DNA of 64,000 nt from Ilumatobacteraceae bacterium (GCA_033344875.1 JAWPMO010000001.1:434001-498000), one strand, 5' to 3'; counted from the first letter of the stretch, positions 43,399 to 52,436 are shown. Notes: generated by a model not told the origin, from the sequence alone. A program made the numbers and translations.

Positions 43399-43905
43399 AT
43401 GAACCGCTTCGAAGGCGCGCGCCTCGCCTGGGCACCGGTCGCCCTGTTCGTGATCGTCGCCGACCAGCTGACGAAGCACTGGGCCGTCAACGAACTCGTC
43501 GATCGCGACATCGACGTGTTCTGGACCCTCCGGTTCAACCTGTCGTACAACACCGGTATGGCGTTCAGCCGCGGACAGAACATGGGGCCGATCATCGGCG
43601 TCGTGGCGCTCGTGGTCGTCGTGGTACTCCTGCTCAGCATCAAACGCCAGCCCGGTCGACTCACCGACGTCGCCGTCGGGATGATCGTCGGTGGTGCGAT
43701 CGGCAACGTCATCGACCGGCTGTTCCGCCAGGAAGCATGGCTCCGCGGCGGCGTGGTCGACTTCATCGACTTCCAATGGTTCCCGATCTTCAACATCGCC
43801 GACATCGGGGTCACCGTCGGGGGAGCGCTGCTCGTGCTGGCATCCTGGATGGTCGGCCGTGCCGATGCGAGCGAACCCGACAGAACGGTGGATGCCCATG
43901 AGTAG
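43399..43905 (+). CDS. lspA: Lipoprotein signal peptidase
   Basis: A 168 aa four-helix membrane aspartyl protease (signal peptidase II) that removes signal peptides from prolipoproteins after lipid attachment, for example from the GerMN lipoprotein in this window. The catalytic aspartates lie in GAIGNVIDRL and VVDFIDFQWFPIFNIAD; the N-terminal DQLTKHW and the NTGMAFS segment are also conserved. Start ATG 43399. Confidence 0.95.
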   Translation: MNRFEGARLAWAPVALFVIVADQLTKHWAVNELVDRDIDVFWTLRFNLSYNTGMAFSRGQNMGPIIGVVALVVVVVLLLSIKRQPGRLTDVAVGMIVGGAIGNVIDRLFRQEAWLRGGVVDFIDFQWFPIFNIADIGVTVGGALLVLASWMVGRADASEPDRTVDAHE

Positions 43906-44839
43906 CGAGATCGTCGAAGCGGTGCCGTCGGCACTCGACGGCGAACGACTCGACCGGATCGTCGCGCTGCTGCTCGACGTGAGTCGATCGATCGCGTCGA
44001 CGGTGATCGACGCCGGCGGAGCCACCGTCGACGGTGAGACCGCCCCGTCGGGCAAGATCCGCCTCGCCGAGGGGCAGGTGGTCACGGTCGACCCCGACGC
44101 CGTGCCCGTCGACCAACCGCCGCAGGCCGACGACTCCGTCGAGTTCGGCGTCATCCACGAAGACGACTCGATCGTCGTCATCGACAAGCCGGCCGGTCTG
44201 GTCGTCCATCCCGGGGCCGGCAACGACACCGGTACGCTCGCCAACGGCCTGCTGGCCCGGTACCCGGAGGTCGTCGACGTCGGCGAACGGATCCGACCCG
44301 GCATCGTGCACCGTCTCGATGCCGGCAGCTCCGGTCTGCTCGTCGTCGCCCGTACCCAGGACGCCGCCGACGCGCTGATCGAACAGTTCGCCGACCACTC
44401 GGCCACCCGGGCCTACCTCGCGCTCGTCTGGGGGCACCCGGCGTCACCCCACGGGGTGATCGACGCGCCGATCGGTCGTTCGCGGCGCGACCCGCTGCGG
44501 ATGGCGGTCGTCGCCGACGGTCGCTGGGCCCGCACCGAGTACCAGGTCCTCGAACGGTTCGACAGCCCGGCCGAGCTCGCCTTGCTCGAATGTCGGCTCG
44601 AGACCGGGCGGACCCATCAGATCAGGGTGCACCTCAGCTCGATCAACCACCCCCTCGTCGGCGATCCGACGTACGGCCAACGGCGGCCGAAACTCCAGGT
44701 CGAGCGACCGTTCCTGCACGCTGCGGAGCTGTCGTTCGTGCACCCGGCGACCGGCGAACAGGTGACGTACCGGAGCGAACTCGCCGCCGACCTGTCGGAA
44801 CGGCTCAGCACCCTTCGTCGCGTCGATCCCGACGCCTGA
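43898..44839 (+). CDS. rluD: Pseudouridine synthase, RluD family
   Basis: A 313 aa RNA pseudouridine synthase. An S4 RNA-binding domain at about 10-70 is followed by the catalytic domain with VIDKPAGLVVHPG, GIVHRLDAGSSGLLVVA (catalytic Asp in RLD) and LETGRTHQIRVHL. The usual HRLDKDTSG reads HRLDAGSSG here. It is expected to modify 23S rRNA helix 69. Start ATG 43898 overlaps lspA by 8 bp; ATG 43892 is also in frame. Confidence 0.93.
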   Translation: MSSEIVEAVPSALDGERLDRIVALLLDVSRSIASTVIDAGGATVDGETAPSGKIRLAEGQVVTVDPDAVPVDQPPQADDSVEFGVIHEDDSIVVIDKPAGLVVHPGAGNDTGTLANGLLARYPEVVDVGERIRPGIVHRLDAGSSGLLVVARTQDAADALIEQFADHSATRAYLALVWGHPASPHGVIDAPIGRSRRDPLRMAVVADGRWARTEYQVLERFDSPAELALLECRLETGRTHQIRVHLSSINHPLVGDPTYGQRRPKLQVERPFLHAAELSFVHPATGEQVTYRSELAADLSERLSTLRRVDPDA

Positions 44840-44850
44840 CCGCGCTCAGG
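44835..44850. terminator. Small hairpin between convergent rluD and the Rrf2 gene
   Basis: CCTGA (44835-44839) and TCAGG (44846-44850) pair across 6 bases, and the two convergent stop codons fall in the two arms. Outer arms CGTCGA (44821-44826) and TCGACG (44853-44858) could extend it. No T-tract. Confidence 0.3.
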
Positions 44851-45298
44851 GCTCGACGGGCACGGTCGGCCACGGCGCGTCGCCGCGCGCGACGTCGGCG
44901 ATCGACGCCAGGGTGAATCCGACGAGGTGGCGACGCATGACCTCGCCCGCCTGGTTCCAGATCGCCAGGAGGACGCACTGGCCCTCGTGGTCGCACGACC
45001 CGTCCTGGTGGGGTTGGCCGAAGTCGCCGAGCGTGATCGGGCCGTCGACCGCCGAGAGGATCTCGGACAGCAGGATCTCCTCGGGCTGGCGTGCCAGCAC
45101 GTAGCCACCGCCGACACCGCGCTTCGACCGGACGAGCCCGGCGCCCTTGAGCGCCAGCAGGATCTGCTCGAGGTACGGCTGTGGGAGGCCGGTGCGCTCG
45201 GCGATGTCGCGCACCGACGTGGGCCCACTCTCGCTCTCTCGGAGCGCCAACGACAACAGGGCTCGACACGCGTAATCGCCTCGGGTGGACACTCGCAC
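44846..45298 (-). CDS. Rrf2-family transcriptional regulator
   Basis: A 150 aa winged-helix regulator: RVSTRGDYACRALLSLALR at the N-terminus, RDIAERTGLPQPYLEQILLALKGAGLVRSKRGVGGGYVLAR as helix-turn-helix and wing. Rrf2 proteins of the IscR/NsrR type bind an iron-sulfur cluster through three cysteines. Here only two are visible in the sensor loop (SCDHEGQC, spacing x5), then WNQAGEVMRRH, so a two-Cys or no-cluster sensor is possible. Start GTG 45298; GTG 45292 is also possible. It is divergent from the phosphodiesterase gene, a possible target. Confidence 0.87.
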   Translation of the reverse strand: MRVSTRGDYACRALLSLALRESESGPTSVRDIAERTGLPQPYLEQILLALKGAGLVRSKRGVGGGYVLARQPEEILLSEILSAVDGPITLGDFGQPHQDGSCDHEGQCVLLAIWNQAGEVMRRHLVGFTLASIADVARGDAPWPTVPVEP

Positions 45299-45368
45299 GA
45301 GCCCAGCGTAGGGCTTCGAGCGGCTCGCGCTTGGCCTCGGCCCTCCGAAGGTGGTGGACTGGGCGTGC

Positions 45369-46490
45369 GTGACCGAGATCGACGACCAGCCCATCGTGCC
45401 CGACTACGGCGGCGCGAACGTGCGCGGCATCGTGCCGGCGCTGCTCGGGCCGCAGTCGTGGAGCACGTCGCTGCCGAGCTGGATGCCCGAGGTGGTCTCC
45501 CACGCGAACCAGGTGGTGATGCTCGTCCTCGACGGACTCGGCTGGGATCAACTCCGGGAGCGACCCGACGTCGCACCGACGCTGTCGTCGCTCGGCGGTG
45601 AGCGGATCACGACGGTCGCGCCGACTACCACGGCGACCGCGCTCAGCTCGATCGCCACCGGGCTCACACCGGGCGAGCACGGGCTGATCGGCTATCGGAT
45701 CGTGCTCGGCGGCGAGGTGATGAACGTCCTGCGCTGGGCGGTCGACGGCGACAACCGCCGTCGATCCAACGTGCCACGCGACATCCAGCGTTTCCCGGCG
45801 TTCCTCGGTGAGACCGTGCCGATCATCAGCCCGACCGAACTGGCCGACTCGGCATTCACCGAGGCCCACCTGCGAGGAGGCCGCTCGGTCGGCTACCGGG
45901 CCCCGTCGTCGATCTGCGTCTCGGTCGCCGAGCAGCTGGCCGCCGGTGAACGATTCGTGTACGCGTATTACGCCGGCGTCGACAAGATCGCCCACGAGCG
46001 CGGGTTCGGGCCGTACTACGACGCCGAACTCCGCACCGCCGATCGGCTGGTCGGCGACATCCTCGACGCACTCCCGCCTGGTGCCGCGCTGCTGATCACC
46101 GCCGACCACGGCCAGGTCCAGGTCGCCGACAACATCGTCAAGCCGACCGACGATCTGCTCTCGCACGTCGCGATGCAGTCGGGTGAGGGTCGGTTCCGAT
46201 GGTTGCACGCGCATCGTGGTGCGACCGACGACCTGCTCGACGCGGCGACCGAGGAGTTCGGTGACACGGGCTGGGTGCGTTCACGTGAGCAGTTGATCGC
46301 CGACGGGTGGTTCGGACCCACCGTGGCGCCCCAGGTGGCCCAGCGGCTCGGTGACGTGGCACTCGTGGCACGCGACGACGTCAGTTACCACGATCCCGAC
46401 GACGGTGGGCCGTTCGAGCTGGTGTGCCGGCACGGGTCGATGACGTCGGCCGAGGTGTACGTTCCGCTGTTGGCGGGAATGCCTCGTTGA
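45369..46490 (+). CDS. Type I phosphodiesterase/alkaline phosphatase superfamily protein
   Basis: A 373 aa metal-dependent hydrolase. VLDGLGWD supplies the first metal-binding Asp, TTTATALSSIATGL the nucleophile Thr, GVDKIAHERG and TADHGQVQV the second metal site, and CRHGSMT the closing His. Such proteins cleave nucleotide or phosphate diesters. No signal peptide is seen, so it is probably cytoplasmic. Several upstream GTG codons are in frame (45351, 45369); GTG 45369 is preferred because it gives a short ordinary N-terminus. Confidence 0.85.
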   Translation: MTEIDDQPIVPDYGGANVRGIVPALLGPQSWSTSLPSWMPEVVSHANQVVMLVLDGLGWDQLRERPDVAPTLSSLGGERITTVAPTTTATALSSIATGLTPGEHGLIGYRIVLGGEVMNVLRWAVDGDNRRRSNVPRDIQRFPAFLGETVPIISPTELADSAFTEAHLRGGRSVGYRAPSSICVSVAEQLAAGERFVYAYYAGVDKIAHERGFGPYYDAELRTADRLVGDILDALPPGAALLITADHGQVQVADNIVKPTDDLLSHVAMQSGEGRFRWLHAHRGATDDLLDAATEEFGDTGWVRSREQLIADGWFGPTVAPQVAQRLGDVALVARDDVSYHDPDDGGPFELVCRHGSMTSAEVYVPLLAGMPR

Positions 46491-46520
46491 CGAACTGGTT
46501 GTAATCGACCGAGGAGAACC

Positions 46521-47084
46521 ATGACCGACACCCCCGACCTGATGACCGAGACCGACGCGGAGACACCAGACGCCGACCGTACCGACGATCCGAACTCCGT
46601 CGTGGAGCACGGTGAGTTGGTCGAGTCCGATACGGACGACCAGTCCGACGAGCCCGAGACGAACTCGGTGACCGAGCCCGCCAAGGTGATGCGGATCGGG
46701 TCGATGGTCAAGCAGTTGCTCGAGGAGGTCCGGCAGGCCCCGCTCGACGAGGCGAGCCGGGAGCGGTTGGCCGAGGTGTACGAGCGATCGGTCGTCGAGT
46801 TGTCCGAGGCGCTGTCGCCCGATCTGCAGCAGGAACTCAAGATGCTGACGCTGCCGTTCGAGGACGGCGAAGTTCCGAGCGAGAGTGAACTGCGCGTTGC
46901 CCAGGCACAACTCGTCGGCTGGCTCGAAGGCTTGTTCCACGGCATCCAGGCCACGCTGTTCGCGCAGCAGTTGGCCGCACGACAGCAGCTCGAGCAGATG
47001 CGGCAACTCCCGCCAGGGGCCCAGGTGCCGGGCATGCCCGGGCAACCTCCGGCCGGTGGCGAGCGCCCTGGCACCTACCTCTGA
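46521..47084 (+). CDS. bpa: Bacterial proteasome activator Bpa
   Basis: A 187 aa protein matching Bpa (DUF2587; mycobacterial Rv3780). It has an acidic Asp/Thr-rich N-terminus of about 55 residues, then KVMRIGSMVKQLLEEVRQAPLDEASRERL and VAQAQLVGWLEGLFHGIQATLFAQQLAARQQLEQMRQLPPG (by position), helices that form the dodecameric ring. The C-terminus ends GTYL; the mycobacterial docking tail is GQYL, which inserts into alpha-ring pockets of the 20S proteasome. Bpa opens the proteasome for ATP-independent degradation. No proteasome subunits are in the window. GAGGAG at about 46511 precedes ATG 46521. Confidence 0.93.
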   Translation: MTDTPDLMTETDAETPDADRTDDPNSVVEHGELVESDTDDQSDEPETNSVTEPAKVMRIGSMVKQLLEEVRQAPLDEASRERLAEVYERSVVELSEALSPDLQQELKMLTLPFEDGEVPSESELRVAQAQLVGWLEGLFHGIQATLFAQQLAARQQLEQMRQLPPGAQVPGMPGQPPAGGERPGTYL

Positions 47085-47118
47085 GCGACCACCTGCCGAG
47101 CCCGCCGTCGCGGAACCG

Positions 47119-48024
47119 TCAGAACAGCGGTGCCTGACCGGTGACCTCACCGGCTTCGGCGACGGTGATCGGTTCGGCGAGTGGTTCCACGTCCGGACGG
47201 AGTTCACGCACCGCGGCGTGGAACCGGCGCGCGAGTGCCGGTGAGAACAGGTTCTGAGGCTGATGGGCGAAGACGAACGGTCGTCGCCCCTCGTCGAGCC
47301 ACCGCACCACGTCGGTCTTCCACGCTGCGAGCCCGGCGAAGTTCGATTCGACGTCGTCGCCGCCGATGACACGTACCACGGGATCGTCGCCCATCAGGCC
47401 GGTCACGACGGGCAGGCGTGGCTTCGTCCGTCGCTCCTCGACCGCGGCCTCGGTGGCCGCCGGCTCCGCGTACAGCGGACGGGTGTCGAGGACGACCCGA
47501 CCGACGCCGGCGCTGCGCAGGATCTCGTCGACCTGCCGGTGCGCCGGGCCGCCGTCGAAGAATCGCCCGTGACGGAGTTCGACCACCCACCGGTGCGTCG
47601 TGGGGAGTCCGACCACGAACCGGGCGAGCACATCGATCGATTCCGGACCGAACGACGGCGGCAGCTGCAGCTGTACGGGGCCGACCCGGTCGCCGAGCGG
47701 TGCGACGGTTCGCAGGAACGAGGCTACGTCCCCATGTGACTCCGGCCTGAGCCTGCGGTCGTGGGTGACCGTTCGAGGCACCTTGAAGGCGAACCGGAAG
47801 TCCGGCGGCGCCTGCGCCGCCCAGCGGACCACGGTCGACGCGGCGGGTTCGGCGTAGAACGTCGTGTTGCCCTCCACCGCGTTGCACCACGTGGCGTACT
47901 CGGCGAGTTCATCGCCCTTGCGACCAGGGGAGAGGTACCGCCCCACCCACGGCGGGTGCGCCCACATCGCGCACCCCACCCGCAACGTCTGGTTCGTGCC
48001 GTGGTCGGCGTCCGGCCGGGTCAT
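47119..48024 (-). CDS. DUF72 family protein
   Basis: A 301 aa DUF72 (YecE-type) TIM-barrel protein: RVGCAMWAHPPWVGRYLSP at the N-terminus, EGNTTFYAEP, FRFAFKVPRTVTHDRRL, LQLPPSFGPE, VVELRHGRFF and FAHQPQNLFSPALARRF. The biochemical role is unknown. Start ATG 48024. It is divergent from the isochorismatase-like gene, with only 30 bp between the starts. Confidence 0.9.
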   Translation of the reverse strand: MTRPDADHGTNQTLRVGCAMWAHPPWVGRYLSPGRKGDELAEYATWCNAVEGNTTFYAEPAASTVVRWAAQAPPDFRFAFKVPRTVTHDRRLRPESHGDVASFLRTVAPLGDRVGPVQLQLPPSFGPESIDVLARFVVGLPTTHRWVVELRHGRFFDGGPAHRQVDEILRSAGVGRVVLDTRPLYAEPAATEAAVEERRTKPRLPVVTGLMGDDPVVRVIGGDDVESNFAGLAAWKTDVVRWLDEGRRPFVFAHQPQNLFSPALARRFHAAVRELRPDVEPLAEPITVAEAGEVTGQAPLF

Positions 48025-48054
48025 CCGACCAGTCTGGTGTGCGAGGATCAGCCG

Positions 48055-48708
48055 ATGCTCCACGAGTGGCACATCGAGCGACGCGAGATCGAACGTCACC
48101 TCGCTCGACGGGGGTCCGAGCATGCGTTCGCCGAGATCGTGGCGTCTCGTACCGCATTGGTCGTCGTCGATCTCGTGCCGTTCTTCACGCAGTCGAACCC
48201 GTACGCCGCCGGTGTCATCCCGAACGTGAACGCGCTGGCTCGCTCTGTGCGCTCCGGTGGCGGTGTGGTCGCTTGGATCGTGCCGTCCGCCACCGAGCCG
48301 AACGCCGCCCGTCGGGCGCTGTACGGCAGTGATGTCGCCGACCGGTACCGGCGCTCCGGAGGAGACGGCGAGGTGTTCGACCGACTGGACCCGGACCTCG
48401 CCCAGCGCGAGGGCGACCTGGGCCTGGAGAAGGACGGTGCGAGTGCGTTCTTCCCAGGATCCTGCGAGTTGCACGACGAATTGCGTCGCCGAAGCATCGA
48501 CACGGTGCTCATCGCCGGGACCGTCGCCGATGTCTGCTGTGCCTCGTCGGCCCGTGATGCGCTCGAGCACGGCTACCGGGTCGTGATGGTCGCCGACGCC
48601 AATGCGGCCAACCGCGACGCCGACCTGAACGCGACGCTGCATACGATCTATCGCAGCTTCGGCGACGTGCGGTCGACCGCCGATCTCGTCGGCACGTTGA
48701 GCGGCTGA
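48055..48708 (+). CDS. Isochorismatase-like cysteine hydrolase
   Basis: A 217 aa alpha/beta hydrolase of the isochorismatase/nicotinamidase superfamily. The catalytic triad is visible: Asp in ALVVVDLVPFF, Lys in LEKDGASAFF and Cys in GTVADVCCASSARDA. Substrate is unknown; isochorismate, nicotinamide and ureidoacrylate are possibilities in this family. Start ATG 48055. Confidence 0.87.
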   Translation: MLHEWHIERREIERHLARRGSEHAFAEIVASRTALVVVDLVPFFTQSNPYAAGVIPNVNALARSVRSGGGVVAWIVPSATEPNAARRALYGSDVADRYRRSGGDGEVFDRLDPDLAQREGDLGLEKDGASAFFPGSCELHDELRRRSIDTVLIAGTVADVCCASSARDALEHGYRVVMVADANAANRDADLNATLHTIYRSFGDVRSTADLVGTLSG

Positions 48709-48739
48709 TCGCGCCGGAGCGGGGGCAGATCGCGCGTGG

Positions 48740-48768
48740 TAGGTTCGCGAATCACGTCTTTGTGATTC
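48740..48768 (+). promoter_or_regulatory. dnaE promoter region with perfect inverted repeat
   Basis: TAGGTT (48740-48745) is a candidate -10 box. Directly after it GAATCAC (48749-48755) and GTGATTC (48762-48768) form a perfect 7-bp inverted repeat with a 6-base centre. It lies at about +1 to +20, ahead of GTG 48784, and could be an operator or an RNA hairpin in the leader. Confidence 0.5.
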
Positions 48769-48783
48769 CCACCGCCTGAACCA

Positions 48784-51700
48784 GTGTCTTCCGACTCCTT
48801 CACCCACCTCCACGTCCATACCGAATTCTCGATGCTCGACGGCGCGGCGCGCCTCGACGAGATGGTCGCCAAGGCGGTGGCCGACGGTCAGCCGGCGATC
48901 GGCATGACCGATCACGGCAACATGTACGGCACCTTGGAGTTCTACAAGGAGTGCCGCAAGCAGGGCATCAAGCCGATCATCGGCACCGAGGCCTACATGG
49001 CCCACGATCACCGGTCCGAGCGCCCGACCCGGCGTGGTCGCGTCGACGACTCCGGTGGCGACACCGAGGGCGGCAAGAAGCTCTACTACCACCTCACGCT
49101 GCTCGCCGAGAACGAGGTCGGCTACCGCAACCTGATCCAGCTGTCGAGCCTCGCGTTCCTGGAGGGCTACTACTACAAGCCCCGGATCGACTGGGAGCTG
49201 ATCGAGCGATACTCCAAGGGCCTGATCGCGACCACCGGCTGCCTCGGCGGTCAGGTGCTGCAGTCGATGCTCAACGGCGACGACAAGGGTGCGCTCGAGA
49301 AGGCCGCCCGGCTGCAGGACATCTTCGGCAAGGACAACCTGTTCGTCGAACTGCAGGACCACGGCATCGCGGCGCAGATCGAGACCAACCCCAAGCTCGT
49401 CGAGATCGCCAAGAAGATCGGCGCACCGCTGCTCGCCACCAACGACAGCCACTACACGCATCGCGAAGACCACGAGGCGCACGACGCCCTCCTGTGCGTG
49501 CAGACCGGGGCCCTGATCTCCGACCCCAAGCGGTTCAAGTTCGAAGGGCACGAGCACTATCTCAAGACCGCGCAGGAGATGCGCTACCTGTTCCGTGAAC
49601 TCCCCGAAGCGTGCGACAACAGCCTCTGGATCGCCGAGCGGGCCGACCTCGAGATCGAGTTCGGCGATGCGCTGCTCCCGAACTTCCCCCTGCCCGCCGG
49701 CTTCTCCTCCGACGCCGAGTACCTCGAGCACCTCACGTGGGAGGGGGCCAAGCGGCGGTGGGGCGACAACCTGCCCAACAGCGTCGTCGAACGGGTGTCG
49801 TACGAGCTCAAGGTCATCAACGACATGGGCTTCGCGTCGTACTTCCTGATCACGTGGGACCTCATCAAGTACGCACGCGATGCAGGTATCCGCGTCGGGC
49901 CGGGCCGCGGTTCGGCCGCCGGTTGCGCCGTCGCGTACTGCCTCTGGATCACCGACCTCGACCCGATCAAGTACGACCTGCTGTTCGAGCGGTTCCTCAA
50001 CCCGAGCCGCGTGTCGATGCCCGACATCGACATGGACTTCGACTCCCGCTACCGCGACCAGATGATCCGGTACGCGGCCGACACGTACGGCCGCGACCAC
50101 GTGGCGCAGATCATCACCTTCGGCACGATCAAGGCCCGCAACGCAGTCCGCGACGCGGCCCGCGTGCTCGGCTACCCGTACGGCGTCGGCGACAAGGTGG
50201 CCAAGGCGATGCCGCCCCTGGTGATGGGTCGTGACACGCCGCTGAAGTACTGCTTCGAGCAGAGCGACAAGTACGCCGACGGGTACAAGGCGGCGCAAGA
50301 CCTGCGGGCCATGTACGACACCGACCCCGACATCAAGAAGGTCGTCGACGTCGCCAAGGGACTCGAGGGGCTGAAGCGCTCCGACGGCATCCATGCCGCA
50401 GCGGTGGTCATCACCAAAGAACCGGTCACGCACTACCTGCCGATCCAGCGCAAGCCCGAGTCGGGGCAGAACCCGGAAGACGCACCGGTCGTCACGCAGT
50501 ACGAGATGCACGGCGTCGAGGAACTCGGTCTGCTCAAGATGGACTTCCTCGGGCTGCGCAACCTCGACGTCATCACCGACGCGCAGGCCATGATCCGGGC
50601 CCACCGCGACCCCGACTTCGACATCGACACGGTCCCGCTCGACGACCAGCCGACCTTCGACCTGCTGTCGCGCGGCGACACGATCGGTGTGTTCCAGCTC
50701 GAATCGCCGCCCATGCGTCAACTGCTCAAGGCGATGGCGCCCAACAGCTTCGAGGATGTCTCCGCTGTGCTCGCGCTCTATCGGCCCGGGCCGATGAGCG
50801 TCAACATGCACTACGACTACGCCGACCGCAAGAACGGTCGGAAACCGGTCGAGTACATCCACCCCGACGCCGCCGAGGTGCTCGAAGACACGTTCGGCCT
50901 GATGATCTATCAGGAGAGCGTGATGCGGGTGGCGCAGAAGTTCGCCGGCTACTCGCTCGCCGAAGCCGACAACCTCCGCAAGGCGATGGGCAAGAAGGTC
51001 CGCGAGGTCATGGCCGCGGCGCGCGACGGCTTCGAGCGCGGTGTCGTCAACACGGGGTACGACGAGTCGCTCGGCAAAGACCTGTTCGACATCATCGAGA
51101 AGTTCGCCGACTACGCGTTCAACAAGAGCCACACGTTCGGGTACGGCCTCGTCACGTACCAGACCGCCTACCTCAAGGCGCACTACCCGGTCGAGTACTT
51201 CGCCTGCCTGCTGACGAGCGTCAAGAGCAACCTCGACAAGGCAGCGGTGTACCTCAGCGATTGTCGGTCGGCCGGGATCAAGGTGCTCACACCCGACATC
51301 AACCGGTCGGTGATGAACTTCGACGCGATCGAAGCCGGTCGGGTCCCCGACGACGTGTCCCTCGCCGTCGGCAGCCCCGGGGCGATCACGTTCGGACTGT
51401 CGGCAGTCCGCAACGTGGGGGAGGGGCTCGTGGAGCTCCTCCTCGCGGAGCGCGACGAGAACGGCGAGTTCGAATCGTTCTACGACTTCGCCGAGCGCGT
51501 GCCCGAGCAGGTGCTGAACAAGCGCACCGTCGAGTCGTTGATCAAGGCCGGTGCGTTCGATCGCCTCGGTCTGCCGCGGCGTGGGCTGCTGGCCTCGTTC
51601 GAACAGATCCTCGACACGACGATCGATCGTCGGCGTGAGCGCGACAAGGGCATCATGAGCCTGTTCGGCGACATGGGCGACGACGAGGCCGGCGACGACG

Positions 51701-52362
51701 GCGGCTTCAGCGAACGGATCCCGATCCCCGACATCGAGTTCGACAAGGGCGACAAGCTGAAGGCCGAAAAGGACATGCTCGGCCTGTACGTGTCGGACCA
51801 CCCGCTGTTCGGCGTCGAGGCGGCGCTCAAACGTAAGGTCGAACACGCGTTGCTCGACCTGCCGGAGATGGAGGACGGCGCGGCGGTCAAGGTCGGCGGT
51901 GTCATCACCAATCTCGCCCGGAAGTTCACGAAGAAGGGTGACCAGATGGCCGTCTTCGTGATCGAGGATCTCGAGGCGTCGATCGAGGTCACGGTCTTCC
52001 CGCGCACACTGCTCGAACAGGGCCACAAGCTCGAGGACGACGTGATCGTCACCGTGAAGGGTCGGCTCGACAAGCGCGACGAGTCACGGTTCGGTCTGAT
52101 CGCACAGCAGATCGACGTGCTCTCGGGGTTGACCGACGGTCCTGCCCCGCCACTGCGCCTGCTGTTGCCGAGCACCAGCCTCGACGAACTCAAGATCCAA
52201 CGGCTCAAGCGGATCCTCCGCGATCACCCCGGCGATTCGGTCGTGCAGATCGACATCGGCCAGGGCAAGCTGCTCCGCCTCGCCGACGAGTTCCGGGTCG
52301 ACATCGATCGAGCGGTCGGCGAACTCCGCATGGCGTTCGGTCACGACGCGGTGATGTTGTGA
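48784..52362 (+). CDS. dnaE: Replicative DNA polymerase III alpha subunit DnaE
   Basis: A 1,192 aa replicative polymerase of the DnaE1 type. The N-terminal PHP domain has all expected metal ligands visible (HLHVHTEFSMLDG, MTDHGN, YHLTLLAEN, TTGCLGGQ, NDSHYTHRED), so it should keep 3'-5' proofreading, as in mycobacterial DnaE1. The polymerase core holds PDIDMDFDSRYRD and LLKMDFLGLRNLDV with the catalytic aspartates. SLFGDMG near residue 956 resembles a beta-clamp motif, and an OB-fold domain closes the protein. A 25-residue ORF overlaps its stop. Confidence 0.97.
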   Translation: MSSDSFTHLHVHTEFSMLDGAARLDEMVAKAVADGQPAIGMTDHGNMYGTLEFYKECRKQGIKPIIGTEAYMAHDHRSERPTRRGRVDDSGGDTEGGKKLYYHLTLLAENEVGYRNLIQLSSLAFLEGYYYKPRIDWELIERYSKGLIATTGCLGGQVLQSMLNGDDKGALEKAARLQDIFGKDNLFVELQDHGIAAQIETNPKLVEIAKKIGAPLLATNDSHYTHREDHEAHDALLCVQTGALISDPKRFKFEGHEHYLKTAQEMRYLFRELPEACDNSLWIAERADLEIEFGDALLPNFPLPAGFSSDAEYLEHLTWEGAKRRWGDNLPNSVVERVSYELKVINDMGFASYFLITWDLIKYARDAGIRVGPGRGSAAGCAVAYCLWITDLDPIKYDLLFERFLNPSRVSMPDIDMDFDSRYRDQMIRYAADTYGRDHVAQIITFGTIKARNAVRDAARVLGYPYGVGDKVAKAMPPLVMGRDTPLKYCFEQSDKYADGYKAAQDLRAMYDTDPDIKKVVDVAKGLEGLKRSDGIHAAAVVITKEPVTHYLPIQRKPESGQNPEDAPVVTQYEMHGVEELGLLKMDFLGLRNLDVITDAQAMIRAHRDPDFDIDTVPLDDQPTFDLLSRGDTIGVFQLESPPMRQLLKAMAPNSFEDVSAVLALYRPGPMSVNMHYDYADRKNGRKPVEYIHPDAAEVLEDTFGLMIYQESVMRVAQKFAGYSLAEADNLRKAMGKKVREVMAAARDGFERGVVNTGYDESLGKDLFDIIEKFADYAFNKSHTFGYGLVTYQTAYLKAHYPVEYFACLLTSVKSNLDKAAVYLSDCRSAGIKVLTPDINRSVMNFDAIEAGRVPDDVSLAVGSPGAITFGLSAVRNVGEGLVELLLAERDENGEFESFYDFAERVPEQVLNKRTVESLIKAGAFDRLGLPRRGLLASFEQILDTTIDRRRERDKGIMSLFGDMGDDEAGDDGGFSERIPIPDIEFDKGDKLKAEKDMLGLYVSDHPLFGVEAALKRKVEHALLDLPEMEDGAAVKVGGVITNLARKFTKKGDQMAVFVIEDLEASIEVTVFPRTLLEQGHKLEDDVIVTVKGRLDKRDESRFGLIAQQIDVLSGLTDGPAPPLRLLLPSTSLDELKIQRLKRILRDHPGDSVVQIDIGQGKLLRLADEFRVDIDRAVGELRMAFGHDAVML

Positions 52363-52436
52363 TCAACCGGATGAAACGCCTGGTCACCAGCATCGTGATC
52401 TGGCGTGTCATCTCGGCGATTCGTCGCCGTTTGTGA
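52359..52436 (+). CDS. Possible 25-residue basic amphipathic peptide after dnaE
   Basis: GTG 52359 overlaps the dnaE stop (GTGA) and the frame ends at TGA 52434-52436. The peptide mixes hydrophobic residues (VTSIVIWRVISAI) with basic ends (MKRLV, RRRL). Coupling to dnaE would allow its translation. There is no homology I can recognise, and chance is a real alternative. Confidence 0.3.
   Translation: MINRMKRLVTSIVIWRVISAIRRRL

Noticed and set aside
48709-48783. A LexA/SOS box for dnaE.
   Set aside because: The perfect dyad there is GAATCAC/GTGATTC with a 6-bp centre, not the actinobacterial SOS pattern.
47119-52026. A 1,635-codon open frame on the minus strand through dnaE.
   Set aside because: Its last 301 residues are the real DUF72 protein; the remainder is antisense to dnaE and the isochorismatase-like gene. 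High third-position GC leaves antisense frames open, and the translation is low-complexity without domains.
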